NCBI GenBank assembly: GCA_977006965.1
Contig: OZ345364.1
Coordinates: forward strand, 1,302,001-1,366,000
Direction: 5' to 3'
DNA length: 64,000 nucleotides
Source: Phymatolithon calcareum
Taxonomy: Eukaryota; Rhodophyta; Florideophyceae; Hapalidiales
Below the pieces are notes generated by a model. The model was not told the DNA's origin and did not search any database. It saw only the letters and a program-made list of their open reading frames with translations. Positions 11,861 to 22,359 of the stretch are shown piece after piece. The position numbers and the translations under genes are program-made. How positions within the stretch are numbered: position 1 is the stretch's first letter; each line of letters starts with the position of its first letter.

Positions 11861-12712
11861 CTACCATCGAGCAAACCGTTCGGTCTTATGGCGAAGCCAT
11901 GACTGTAAGCCCTGCAGTCCCATACCCACAATGGGCGCACCAGGATGACACGTGTTGGAGTCACGCGGATTCCGAGGAACAACAACAGATACTATAGCCG
12001 CAAGCTGAAGCTCAGGTTCGCCGGTTTCACGATTTGCTCTGTAAGTCAATACAGGACCTCCGAAGTCTCCCTTACAAGCGGTACTTTTGTCCCCCGTTAA
12101 ACACAGTGACATCCTCTTATCCTCATTAACATGCACGTACGTGCTCTGACATTTTCGATTTTCCCGAAGTACGACCTTTGCCATTCGCATCCTGTGTGAA
12201 AACTGACAGCTTTCCTCCTCCTTGTCGCATCGCGCTTTGTATCCAAAGCCGTACACGAACATATCTGTTCCAAAAGGCAGATGACCGGCCCGCCAGAAAA
12301 TGTTTATCGGGGAGATCCCTCGTGCCTTCATAGCTGTCCTCGAAGGATTTCGAAGCTCAACTAGAGCGATATCCTCATCTCCGTTTTCCCTGTTGAAGTG
12401 CTTGTACGGTTCCACCGATCGGATTGCGGAGATGTATGGCGTTTTGCTGCTGAACAATTTACCGGAGCCGATGAATGCGAAATGATCGAGGGAGTCAACG
12501 TCGCATGTGGCGGTCGTTAAGACATGAGCCCAGGTAATGAGAATACCACCACATAAGAATTGTTTACCTTTTGTCGGGTACGTCCCGAAATGGACGTAGG
12601 ACTTCAGGATGTCTTGTTCGAGAACTCGCTCTCCTTCATAAATTCCGAAACTCTGATGGGGACAGATCCATAGGACAAACAAGCACAGCAGAACGGCAGC
12701 GAATTTCTTCAT
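11861..12712 (-). CDS. Secreted trypsin-fold protein, catalytically dead serine protease homologue
   Basis: A 283-residue protein with a strong signal peptide (MKKFAAVLLCLFVLWIC, cleavage probably near residue 23) followed by a chymotrypsin-fold (S1) domain. The landmarks are aligned by motif. CGGILITWAHVLTTATC holds the active-site His block, but His is replaced by T69. DEDIALVEL retains the Asp (D114). CKGDFGGPVL is the GDSGGP block with the nucleophile Ser replaced by F217. With two of three triad residues gone it should not cleave peptides. S1 pseudoproteases in other organisms act as binding or cofactor proteins in extracellular immunity and adhesion; any such role here is inference. The reading frame is intact and disulphide-type cysteines remain, which argues against a pseudogene. 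The ATG at 12712 was chosen because it starts the signal peptide; the frame is open upstream to 12829. Confidence 0.85.
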   Translation of the reverse strand: MKKFAAVLLCLFVLWICPHQSFGIYEGERVLEQDILKSYVHFGTYPTKGKQFLCGGILITWAHVLTTATCDVDSLDHFAFIGSGKLFSSKTPYISAIRSVEPYKHFNRENGDEDIALVELRNPSRTAMKARGISPINIFWRAGHLPFGTDMFVYGFGYKARCDKEEESCQFSHRMRMAKVVLRENRKCQSTYVHVNEDKRMSLCLTGDKSTACKGDFGGPVLTYRANRETGEPELQLAAIVSVVVPRNPRDSNTCHPGAPIVGMGLQGLQSWLRHKTERFARW

Positions 12713-13079
12713 CTTGCGGTGGGAGCTGTGATCAATAAAGCCCGTGTGGGATCTTGGTTTGTCTAATGGATGTCCAGGAGCACTTATACACACATCATGA
12801 GGATTGGGATCGACGCTTTCTACGAACATCCGATTTGCCTAATTCACACTTTTCAGTCGGCTAATTAGAAAGGCCCTCTAATTGCCAGACATACCATGTT
12901 TTCTGCTGCTCATCATGTCCGGCTCATCCGATGACCGTGGGAAAATTACTTCCATTTTGCAGGATTGAGCTCGAATGAGAAACTAGTTGCAGTACAGCAC
13001 GGCGAGTTTCGGCACGGAAATAAAGAAAGAAAGATGGATTGCAAGCATCCAACTCGCATTTCCGGCCCACTACTTCTGC

Positions 13080-13206
13080 TAGTAAATTTATTTTTAAGAA
13101 CCCCACAGTCTGACGTATATACAACCAGGGCTTCCTCAATTGCTGTATACCTTAGTCCAGCTCCTGCCTCCTGTAGTCCATTGTTTTTGTAGACGCGAGA
13201 AAACAC
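13080..13206 (-). repeat. Probable LINE 3'-end fragment
   Basis: The minus strand carries GAGGAAGCCCTGG followed by GTGGGGTTCTTAAAAATAAA, paralleling 8630-8730 (GAGGAAGCCTTGC, GTGGGGCTTCTAAATAAA). Both resemble the 3' end of the LINE at 23318-25133. It is short and diverged. Confidence 0.35.
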
Positions 13207-13771
13207 GAGCTGCTTTCACGTAACTAACGAAAGTAAATGTGAGCTTGGACCGATAAATATTTAATAGTTCATCTAAAATTGAGCATTTTCAGCGCTCATA
13301 TCACTTTCATTAAAACTCAGTTCTATTGGCCAGATGATCTTCCAAACCCGGTCAACCTTCAACTTATAAAACCTGATGCGGGAAAAATAAGTTGGAAGCT
13401 TAAATTCGATTGTTTATTTTGATATGATGAGGATTTTATAAGTTGTAAATCACTACATTATTCCTCGGAGAGAAGAGAAATATAAGATAGATTTTCTCAA
13501 GAATTTGAGAAGGGGAAGAGGAAAAAATAAGTTTTTTCTCACTTAATTTTTGTGCAGAGGAAAGAACAAAATAAGTTAGTTTTTTCTAATATTTTGAAAA
13601 CGTAAACAGAAAACGACAACAGTCTGGGCATGGACCGCTTTATCATCGTTTCGGTTCGTAGTGGTCCAGTGAAAGAGTCATTTTCGTACTTTGTGTGGGA
13701 GCTTCCATTGGCAACAAACTTTGTACTTTTCAAAACGGCGTGTTTTCTCGCGTCTACAAAAACAAGTCGTA
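13207..13771. other. AT-rich spacer, no gene
   Basis: Strongly AT-rich, with repeated ATAAGTT(T)TTTTCT-like motifs at 13430-13590. No coding signal. Confidence 0.4.
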
Positions 13772-13890
13772 TGTGTACCGTAAGCCGGGATAACAAATGT
13801 GTAAAACGTACTCGTACCTGGCCCTCGTGGGTACAATAGGACCCGAGGGCGGAGCCCGCTTTCATTTGTTATCCCGGCTTACGGCACACA
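13772..13890. mobile_element. 119-bp foldback element
   Basis: Arms 13772-13799 and 13863-13890 match at 27 of 28 positions (CCGTAAGCCGGGATAACAAA core). The loop itself contains a CCCTCG/CGAGGG inverted pair. This fits a MITE-like foldback. No clear target duplication. Confidence 0.5.
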
Positions 13891-14226
13891 TCTCCTTAAT
13901 GTAGTTCTGAAGGGTGACCTACTGATGGCTTCAAATCCACGGCAATGCACGCCAGACACACGCACTGATGAGCACCCTCTTTAGTACCCGTGCAATACAT
14001 GGGAGGCGCTTGGAAATAGCTTGAAAACTGGGAATGGTGCAACGTGCATTTGGATGGTTTGTCGGCTTTGGGGAGAATGCATTTTGCAGAAGGGTTAATT
14101 CGAGGACAGAGAATATTGCGGCTTGCCTGTTGCTCAAGTGATGTATCGCACGGTGAGGGTGAATGGGCATAAGTCCAACAATTTTACCTAATCTAATCGG
14201 CTTTTCTAAGAGACCCGAGCTTAGTC

Positions 14227-15156
14227 TTACGCGTGCGACGGAAACTGCCAGTATTCCATCATGTTGCAAACAATAAGTTTCCTGTCCAGTTTGTCCAATT
14301 TTTCCAGGTCACTCACGCTTAGCACCACCTTTTCAGCCTCGAAGTTCATCTTCACTCTACCCGGATTTGTACTTTTCGCCAATACGGAACATTTTTTCGC
14401 AAGCCCCCAAGCGATTAGAACCTGCGCCGGTGATGCATTCAAACTATCCGCAATATCGCGCACTGCCGTTTCATGCAACGGCCCATCTTTCCCACTTCCG
14501 AGAATGGAGTACATAGTGAAATGAATCCCAAATTGACTGCACACGTCGCGCAATTCCTCCCGGTTGTTGCAAACGTGCGCCTCACACTGGTTCACGGCCG
14601 GAGGAATGCGCGCATATTGCATGAGGTCGCACAACAGCATGGCGGAGTAGTTCGACACGCCGATATCTCGCACAAGACCTTCGTCGACACACTGTTCCAT
14701 GCCGCGCCAAGTGTTCTCAAGGGTGACGCCCTTCCCCCAGCAAATACCACCCGAGTCATCCCGCTTCACCCAGTTGGAATCGTTGATCGGAAGGCCGTTA
14801 AATTCCCATGCGAACGGATGATGTACTAGATACAGATCAAGATAATCCAGCTGGAGATCTTTCAGCGACTGTTTGCATGCTTCGACCACTTTTTCCGTCG
14901 CGTGGCAAGAATTCCAAACTTTCGACGTGATGAAGAGGTCAGACCTCTTCAACTTTGGATTTTCACCTTGTAGATATTCGGCGAATATTTCTCCGATTTC
15001 TTTCTCGTTCATGTACACAGGAGCGCAATCTATGTGCCGATATCCGGCATCGAGAGCATGCCGGAGCGCGCTGCCAGCCTTGCCATCGTCCGCCTTCCAG
15101 GTGCCGAACCCATTCAATGGGATCTCCCGTCCTGTGCGTAAGACGGCTTTCGCCAT
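14227..15156 (-). CDS. Aldo/keto reductase (NADPH-dependent oxidoreductase)
   Basis: A 309-residue protein, the usual size for the family, with the complete AKR catalytic tetrad: D43 and Y48 (YRHIDCAPVY), K79 (ITSKVW) and H112 (YLVHHPF). Later family landmarks are GVSNYS, the strand YSILGSG, and a cofactor motif AKSTNPGRVKMNFE near residues 260-275, which corresponds to the basic NADP-phosphate-binding region. The fold is a cytosolic TIM barrel that reduces aldehydes or sugars with NADPH. Relatives include aldose, xylose and mannose-6-phosphate reductases, but the substrate cannot be fixed from sequence. The start is the first ATG before the conserved N-terminal strand (MAKAVLRTGREIPLNGFGTW). 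No operon-like partner. The reading frame is intact with all key residues, so it is probably functional. Confidence 0.92.
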   Translation of the reverse strand: MAKAVLRTGREIPLNGFGTWKADDGKAGSALRHALDAGYRHIDCAPVYMNEKEIGEIFAEYLQGENPKLKRSDLFITSKVWNSCHATEKVVEACKQSLKDLQLDYLDLYLVHHPFAWEFNGLPINDSNWVKRDDSGGICWGKGVTLENTWRGMEQCVDEGLVRDIGVSNYSAMLLCDLMQYARIPPAVNQCEAHVCNNREELRDVCSQFGIHFTMYSILGSGKDGPLHETAVRDIADSLNASPAQVLIAWGLAKKCSVLAKSTNPGRVKMNFEAEKVVLSVSDLEKLDKLDRKLIVCNMMEYWQFPSHA

Positions 15157-15566
15157 TGATGGGGCTGCTCTTTAGATGGTCTGGTGTCTTATCTCTGCGG
15201 CATGTGAGGTACGCGGAGTGCGGTGGCCATTGAGATAAGAGGGCAAACGTGAACGCTATTTTCGTAACCAAGGGTTTGATCGTTGGCATGAAGTCGTTCT
15301 ATTGGGTGTTGTTTCAGATGTATCATAATCGCGGATCAAATGAATATACCGGAGATCTGGATTCCAAATCCGCAGTCCACCGGGGATCAAAATCATTCCC
15401 GACTTCGCCCAAGGGCATTGAACTGCTTCATATTCATTCCGCGCGAATGTGTCACAGCAGCAGGAGAATCTTTACAGATTATAGACGCTGCAAACCAAAG
15501 CTCTGCTGTTTAGTAGCATCCACGCCTGGTTGCTCTGCAAAACATATCGGTAGCGCGAGGTTGGGA

Positions 15567-16407
15567 CTACGCCAGTGCAAAACGAATGCCGGCTCTCCAG
15601 GATCGCAGCCGGCTTTCATTGCTCCTCCACCCTGTCATCTCGCGCTCTGAACAAGCGATCGTCTTGAAGCACGTTTTAATGGAGGAAAGGTCATACTGGC
15701 AGATGAAATTCGGCGCATGAGTTCCAATCGAAAGCGCCACAACCAAAATCGAAATTTCCAAGCTGCTCCTCGCCGCGTAATCCTTCGTTCTGAGCACCAA
15801 GACGAAAATCGATTCTACGATCCACAGCACAACAGACTTCACTATCGCGCCATCGTCCCGCCCACTTTCCTTGGGAGGACCTAAACGGTCTCCTTCGTCG
15901 CCTGCATCTGGAACGTTTCTGCCACAGATCTTGCCGGTTTGAGCTTCGCTGTCCTGCCAGACACGAGTAAAAATTCTTCTAAAGCGGGCTGCACTACCGC
16001 TCGGGGGCGAAGCCAACTGCGGCGCTCCCGAAACGAACCGCGAATCGGGCCGTCGATTAGTTCGATGACGCTGTAGATCCGCATTTCGAGGAACATGGCG
16101 CGGGTGCGAAGGAGGTTGAGAATGCACAGCGCGAACTTTTAATCCGCAATGGCGGTGCGCGAACTGTATATCATCAGGATGCGGAGGCGGGGAGGAATGA
16201 AAGCGAGGCTGTGGCAAACGCCTTATACGGATCGGAGATGGTGGATAAAATCAGAAGGCTCTGCAGGCTTTTGGATACCCAACAGGAGAAAGTGTTTGTG
16301 GAGTGACAGCGCCTCAGAAACGAAGCGATGCGTTGCTCGACGCTCGTTGCGTCGATTGCATGAGGGGCCGAAATAAACAGGACGATCATCAATGCCCCGT
16401 GCGCCAT
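15567..16407 (-). pseudogene. Possible broken membrane-protein gene
   Basis: Three overlapping minus-strand frames carry hydrophobic stretches: MAHGALMIVLFISAPHAIDA at 16407, MFLEMRIYSVIELI near 16090, and VVLWIVESIFVLVLRTKDY near 15830. No single frame joins them. A weakly similar piece (MFRAAIMCTAIIYRFASI) lies on the minus strand at 31844-32062. This could be a decayed multi-pass membrane protein or chance. No family recognised. Confidence 0.25.
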
Positions 16408-17592
16408 TACAGATCACAATTAGCACCGATGTCATTCAACTTCTTTGATTGTCCCAAGAGAGTCACTTAATCGGGCACTTGTCTTTGACTTTGCGGGAAA
16501 AGTCTGACGTTATGTCTGAAGCGAAGCAGACTTCAGCTGGGCACAGTATCATAAGACGCGCAGACACCTGCAACGCCTGCATCGTCTTCATGGAAAAAAT
16601 GAAAAATCAACAAGAGCGTCTCCAGTGGGGCCCAGACTGGGGCTCCTCTTCTACTGCAAGGTAATTGACGATAAATGCACACGAAATTTGTCGTCAATTT
16701 CATGGAATTAATGATATCGTCCATTGAAAAACAGCTGTTTTCCTCTACTACAGCATGGAAGGACGAAACGGAACAATTTCCGAAAACCACGTTCTGTCCC
16801 GCTTTTTCCATAATTTTGTCCAAATCAAACCGCGCGGCGACCTCGAAGATCTCGATTTTTCGGTACACATCCCTCTGCTGCTTCAGTTTTCGACAATGAA
16901 CACGCCGTTACTACCGAAATTAACGTCGGCGCCCTGTTCGAGTCCAACGGTACCCTAAAATGAGCTCTCTTCACCCATTCTGCGCGAAAGAGATATTGTA
17001 CATTTTTTGCTGTCCTCAATAGCACGAGAATCCTATTTACGGCAATTTGTCACTCCAATTGGGCCGCATCCACGCACGAATCTACATATACGTATATAGC
17101 TTTCGACTACATGCCACGGGTAGCACAAGCGGATCGTTTGAGGTTCGAGTACAATATGGAAGCCGGATCACAGCTGCTCCGCATTACACGCTCCTGCAAG
17201 GAAGCCGTTCAGCCCCAGCGGCCCTCTCAGCCCCGTCCGATCAATGTTGTTTGTGGACCCTACAATTTCATGCTGCCACACATTACATCAGAGCTATAAT
17301 CATCACAACACCCTGTGCATGGAGGTCATTTTAGGAAATACGACAAACTATGTGGTCATTTTAATGAATTTTTACTATTTTAATTTCCCCCGTCACTTAA
17401 TTTTCAATTAGAATTGCTATAATTGCAATTAATTTTTTCTGAATAATTTTTTCGCATTCTCGTGTTGCATTGGGGATCACTGCTTCCGCAAAGAGTTGAA
17501 GATCTTCAAAGCTTTGGATGGCGAGAACAAACGGTGTTGCTAAGTTTACAATTTACGGAAAGCAAGGGATGTGAAGCCTGTACTTTTGCCTC
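16408..17592. other. No recognisable gene; AT-rich tail
   Basis: Short frames on both strands without domains. About 17330-17460 is AT-rich and precedes the 3' end of the WD40 gene. Confidence 0.4.
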
Positions 17593-20500
17593 TCACATTT
17601 TCATATTACACACACCTATTGTCCCGCTGGCAAATGCTGCGACAAACAGTTTTCTTGCTTCGTGGTAACTCCAGGAATAAACGTAAGGTGGCAGAGTCCC
17701 GAGCACTGTGTCCTCGGTGGGTACATTCGAATAAAAAAGACCTCTGCGACAGTACAGTTCTGACGTATATGGCGGGAAAGAATCGGGCCAGAGATGCGGT
17801 GTCGCCTGCCCACAACTGCGAATGGTCTTTTCCGCTTCCTCTTGTGTCATTTCGTATCTTGTCCCGCAATCATCATGACTGCGGCACAAGACATGACGTT
17901 GGCTCGACGTTTCACCTGCAGAATGGCCCAATCGTTGTGTCGATTCCCATACGATACTTCGCTTACCTCGATTCCAGATAATAACCGCGTCACTATAGTC
18001 TCGGGACACAACATGACATCCGTCGCAGCTCTCCGATACCGCCGAAACACGTGCAGTGTGCCCTTCTAGCGCATCTCCAATCTGCAGCCCTGATTCTGCG
18101 TCCCATATGCGAATAGTTTTGTCTTTTGATCCCGAGACAATCCGAAGACCATCCGAGCTGAACGAAACACATCTGACAGTATCAGTATGTCCTTCTAGTG
18201 GACTCCCGATCTGTTTTAAGGTCATCGTATCCCAGAGCCGAACAGTTTTGTCCTCTGAACCAGAAACCATTTGTCGCCCGTCATGGCTGAATGAAACGCA
18301 TCTCACCAAATCCGTGTGTCCTTCCATTGGACGCGCAATCTGCTTGCCGGTAAGCGAGTCCCACAAACACACTGTTCCATCCTCTGACGCAGACGCAACA
18401 AGAAGCCCGTTATCGCTTATCGCAACGTCCAATACTGCTCCAGAATGTGCATATTCTAGTTCATTTGCTTCCGCTTCAAGACATGTATCCCAAACGCAAA
18501 TGTTGCCATTACCGCACCCGGAGATTATTCTCTCGCCGTCAAGAGCAAACGCAACGCTGCACACGTAGCTGCGCATATCTGAGGACGTCCAGATATTTCT
18601 TCCTGTGTTGGCGTCCCATAAGCGAGCAGTGCCATCCCACGATCCAGATGCAATTCGCTGTCCATCTGGACTGAATGCAATACATTCCACACCGTATGTG
18701 TGGCCTTGAAGGGGTTCACCGATTGTCATCCACGTTGCCGTGTTCCATACCCGAATCGTTTTGTCCTCTGACCCTGTTGCCAACAGCTCGTCGCTCGCAT
18801 TGAATGCAACACAAAGTATGTCGTCTTCGTGCGCGTTAGAATCTTCGAAGACAGTGTTGCCGGTGCAACTGTCCAGAACTTTCAACGATCCACCCTTCAG
18901 ACCGATTGCAACGGATTGATCGTCATTAGTAACAGCGACCCACACTACAGTGTTTTTCTGCAGGAATATTCCAATTTGTGCGCCTGTGTTCGCGTCCCAG
19001 CTCCTCAACGTGCAATCCTGGGAGCACGAGAAAATTTTTGAACCTTTGCTGCTGACGGCAACGCCTCTTATGCACGCGCTGTGCCCTTCGAGAACATGAA
19101 CTGGCGACTCAGACGTCTCCCATTCCCAAACAAGGACCGACTTGCCCAGTGACCCTGCCACAATTTTCTTGGATCCAACAGCAAATGATACGCACGTTAC
19201 AATTTCCGTGTGTCCTTTCAAACGCTTCAATATCTCACCTGTAGATACATCGGCAACCACAACATCACTGTCTGCTCCTGCTGCAAGGAAACGCCCACAA
19301 GGAGAACAATTCAGTGTCCAGCAAGTGGCACCTAGCGGAATCTCCATTACCTGTGCGCTGAGCGGGTTTAGGAAAAACCGATTCACAGGCCTCAAGTACG
19401 GTACTGGTGTGTGTTTTTCAACGCTCTTCAAAAATGAGTCCACAATGGCATTGTCCGTCCTCGACCTGAGTAGTCGTCCGCACACTTGCAACAGAAACGA
19501 TCGCTTCCCTTCAGACACTCTTGCCCAAGACAGTTGTATCGCTTTGCAAATCAACTTAAATTCCTCACTGACTCTGTGCGGAATGCCGCCGCCAAGTGAC
19601 ACCAGTCTCTCAAAGTCCGATTTGAGTGACAAGATACCACCGATCCCAAAACGTACGTGCGTCCAACGCGCATCCAATAAAAGAGCCGCAAGCTCGATTT
19701 CCAAGTTTGCATATGACAAGTGCCTCGCAAGATCCACATGAATATACCCGTCGTCTGAGACGGACCACCACGGCCTCGGTGTGCACTCGAACATCCTATC
19801 CTCAAATGAAACGCCTTGCTCGATCAACAATGGGCCCTCGGATGTGCTCCGATCTGGTTCCAGATATCCGTTCAAAAGCCGTGAATGCCACAGAGAGCTT
19901 GTCTTCATCGTCTCGGCACGTCGTTTGCAGAAATCCAATAAGAGATCATGAAGCATGAGACCGCCTTCTTTCCCCGCTCCTTGTGCAACTTGTCGAAAAG
20001 TCAGTTTACAAAGACTCAGTCCGCTGAGAAGGCGTACAGCAGCAAACGCAAAATATTCGTGGACCTTCCACAATCGACATAGAACGGCAACGGGGACCCA
20101 AGCCTCGTTTCTCAGCACGCAAAGGCTTGTGTAGAGATTAGCGATCGAGTGGTCGGTGACGACAGCATTTGTTGTCTTCAATTTCAAGAATTCAGCTTCT
20201 AGGATTTTCAGACCGAGAGAGACAACCGCGTCCAAGCTCGTGCCTCTTAGGCCTTGCTCCTCGCCAAGTTCAATTGTCTTTTTCCACAACTGTGAAGCAT
20301 ATTCGTCGCATCCAGCTTCAAAACCCACTTGTTCTTTTGCCAAGAAGGAAACTGTACATCCGGCGACAGCCAGAGCGATTGGATGTCCCGCACATATCGT
20401 AAGGATCGTAGCTACACTCCTTCTCAGGGTGCCGGTGGATTCTCGGGGGGCTTTCCTTGTCGCATCCCGTGTCGCATGCATCATGAATATAATAATAGAT

Positions 20501-21087
20501 GCATCCTGCGCACCAAAGTTGAGCGTGGTGCCTGGAGGAAGCAGCGGCATGCTTGGTGCCCCGCGATGCACATCTTCCACGCTGCCGGTGATTCGCAAGT
20601 TGCCGAGATCGGAAGCAATTATATCCTGATGTTCTTGAACGTTAAACCTCTCCGTCAGCATTGAAGTCAGGGATAAGAGCTGTGAAGAGGCCTCTTGTAG
20701 AGGCGGTTGGAGATCTTTCATCGAATTGCTTATGGCTTTGGCGCGGAATGTTCGACGAAACGCAGACTTGAGCTTATGCCTACAACCACTGGCTCTCGCT
20801 GGGAACGCCTTCGAGCAAACCATCTCCACGGTTGAGCTGGAACAAACGAGGGTGTCACGGACAAACTCCAGAGTGTCCTTGACGTTAGTAGCAACTTCAT
20901 CCAGAATTGCACCTTGGGTCGTCTGTAGCAATTCCTCCACTCTTGCAAGCTGCCGTGTCAGGCGATTGAGTTCTTCGGTGAGGATGCGAAACGTCACTGG
21001 GGCATGACGGATGTTGGCGATGCGGGTTGAGATGTTATTAGCGTTAGTGCGCGCTTCTGAAATGATAGAAAGACCGGCGGCCTCCAT
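17593..21087 (-). CDS. NLR-like WD40 protein lacking the NB-ARC core
   Basis: A 1164-residue protein, paralogous along its length to the gene at 27623-31615. It has an N-terminal helical region (IRHAPVTF, then ELNRLTRQLARVEELL), a GLPL-type block (ICAGHPIALAVAG), a winged-helix-like middle, and a C-terminal WD40 array of about 12 blades from roughly residue 580. The segment holding Walker A, Walker B and the following sensor in the paralogue (about 190 residues) is absent: the sequence runs from TLNFGAQD straight into IIFMMHA near nt 20490 without loss of frame. It therefore cannot bind ATP as an NB-ARC switch. WD repeats near nt 18060-18340 are almost identical to each other. The ATG at 21087 aligns with the paralogue's MEA start; the frame is open to an ATG at 21255. 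Confidence 0.85.
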   Translation of the reverse strand: MEAAGLSIISEARTNANNISTRIANIRHAPVTFRILTEELNRLTRQLARVEELLQTTQGAILDEVATNVKDTLEFVRDTLVCSSSTVEMVCSKAFPARASGCRHKLKSAFRRTFRAKAISNSMKDLQPPLQEASSQLLSLTSMLTERFNVQEHQDIIASDLGNLRITGSVEDVHRGAPSMPLLPPGTTLNFGAQDASIIIFMMHATRDATRKAPRESTGTLRRSVATILTICAGHPIALAVAGCTVSFLAKEQVGFEAGCDEYASQLWKKTIELGEEQGLRGTSLDAVVSLGLKILEAEFLKLKTTNAVVTDHSIANLYTSLCVLRNEAWVPVAVLCRLWKVHEYFAFAAVRLLSGLSLCKLTFRQVAQGAGKEGGLMLHDLLLDFCKRRAETMKTSSLWHSRLLNGYLEPDRSTSEGPLLIEQGVSFEDRMFECTPRPWWSVSDDGYIHVDLARHLSYANLEIELAALLLDARWTHVRFGIGGILSLKSDFERLVSLGGGIPHRVSEEFKLICKAIQLSWARVSEGKRSFLLQVCGRLLRSRTDNAIVDSFLKSVEKHTPVPYLRPVNRFFLNPLSAQVMEIPLGATCWTLNCSPCGRFLAAGADSDVVVADVSTGEILKRLKGHTEIVTCVSFAVGSKKIVAGSLGKSVLVWEWETSESPVHVLEGHSACIRGVAVSSKGSKIFSCSQDCTLRSWDANTGAQIGIFLQKNTVVWVAVTNDDQSVAIGLKGGSLKVLDSCTGNTVFEDSNAHEDDILCVAFNASDELLATGSEDKTIRVWNTATWMTIGEPLQGHTYGVECIAFSPDGQRIASGSWDGTARLWDANTGRNIWTSSDMRSYVCSVAFALDGERIISGCGNGNICVWDTCLEAEANELEYAHSGAVLDVAISDNGLLVASASEDGTVCLWDSLTGKQIARPMEGHTDLVRCVSFSHDGRQMVSGSEDKTVRLWDTMTLKQIGSPLEGHTDTVRCVSFSSDGLRIVSGSKDKTIRIWDAESGLQIGDALEGHTARVSAVSESCDGCHVVSRDYSDAVIIWNRGKRSIVWESTQRLGHSAGETSSQRHVLCRSHDDCGTRYEMTQEEAEKTIRSCGQATPHLWPDSFPPYTSELYCRRGLFYSNVPTEDTVLGTLPPYVYSWSYHEARKLFVAAFASGTIGVCNMKM

Positions 21088-21263
21088 GCTATAGTGGTTT
21101 AGATGGCGACCTGGAGTTGGTGCGGAGGAAGTGGTGGAGCTCGGAACGAAATCGGCCTCGTTGCTACTTGAAGGATCGTGCTCCCGTGGAAGATATACAG
21201 TAGGGTGTGATTTTGTCTTTACTGCTGCATGACTCCTGTTCGCAACGCGTTGCATACAGGAAT

Positions 21264-21335
21264 CACAACCGTTAACGGTTGTGGTTAGCAGATTTTTTGG
21301 GATCCCAATCCACTATTCCTCGAGGAATAGTGGAT
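21264..21335. repeat. Two perfect palindromes upstream of the NLR-like gene
   Basis: CACAACCGTTAACGGTTGTG (21264-21283) is a perfect 20-bp palindrome. 21308-21335 is a perfect 28-bp palindrome centred on CTCGAG. They lie 9-80 bp beyond the upstream ATG (21255), or 180-250 bp from the conserved start (21087), so they occupy the probable promoter. They could be dimer-binding operators or scars. Confidence 0.6.
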
Positions 21336-22359
21336 CAGGATCGCGCAGCAGAACATGAAGATTTGTTTCTAACCAATCATTGCAATCAATACATGTATTT
21401 TATGTAATTGCTTGCCATCCGGACAGCAATAATGCGCATAGTGTTCAGATGAATTCTCTAATTTCTGAATCTACGGCTCGTAGAGTTGTGCGCCGTCCAC
21501 CTCGCGCTCTGACGCGCGCGATGGGCCTGGCCCATCACGTGTCGAGTCCACTGTGGTCGCCCATGGCATCTGGAGAGATAGTTTAGTGACTTTGTCGCCG
21601 ATAAGACATTTCTTTTTATCTACAAACATACCCCTCTGCTTTTTTTTAGTAGTAAAAGAAAATTCTAAATTGCTGTTGTGGAGATGCAGCGAACGGGGGA
21701 GCCTGTATAGTTGCTTAGTTCCAGAAAAGGCGACATTGGCGTCTGATTCGCATCGCGAACAATGGAGTTGCTTGTGCCGTGGCTATCGCTTGTCTCGTTG
21801 TTTTTTCCCTACCAGTGCGACTTTGGGCAACGAACACACGAAGCTCTTCTTCTGCACTACGCCTCTGGTGACTCGTGCAGACGGCTGTAGAGCTAGGCGC
21901 ACAGGAACACGCCGCCGCAAGGGTCAGAGAAGACCAGGAGAGAAAAGCATCGGGAAAGCACAGACGGAGGAAAGAGAGACAAGCAAACAAAACACCCAAG
22001 AAGACAAACAGACAGAATAAGCGTGAAGATGTCGGCGTCGCCATCCGGCGGCGACCTTCGCTGGGCCTTCGACTTTGCGACAGGCGCACGAAAAAGGGGA
22101 CCTTGAGCGCAGTTGTAATCACACTGGCTTGTTCGGCGAAACGGTTGCGGTCAAGAAGGGGTGGGAAAATTTCAATTCCGCATGGTCGAATGGACCTGAA
22201 GGCGAGTTTGAGCGTGCGCCATCCGAATAGTCGAGCCGAAATTCGAAGATCTCCCACCTTCCTTTACTCAGAGGAAGGAACTAACTATCGTAAATACTAC
22301 TAGCGAAGCGAAAAAACAGCGCACATATATGCGCGAGAAGAAGAAAGGTAGATTTTTAT
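21336..22359. other. No recognisable gene
   Basis: Contains a lysine/arginine-rich low-complexity frame (+, 21875-22303), probably an effect of purine-rich DNA. No domain found. Confidence 0.35.

Noticed and set aside
21715-22303. Long overlapping frames on both strands
   Set aside because: Explained by a purine-rich stretch giving Lys/Arg-rich translation; no recognisable domain.
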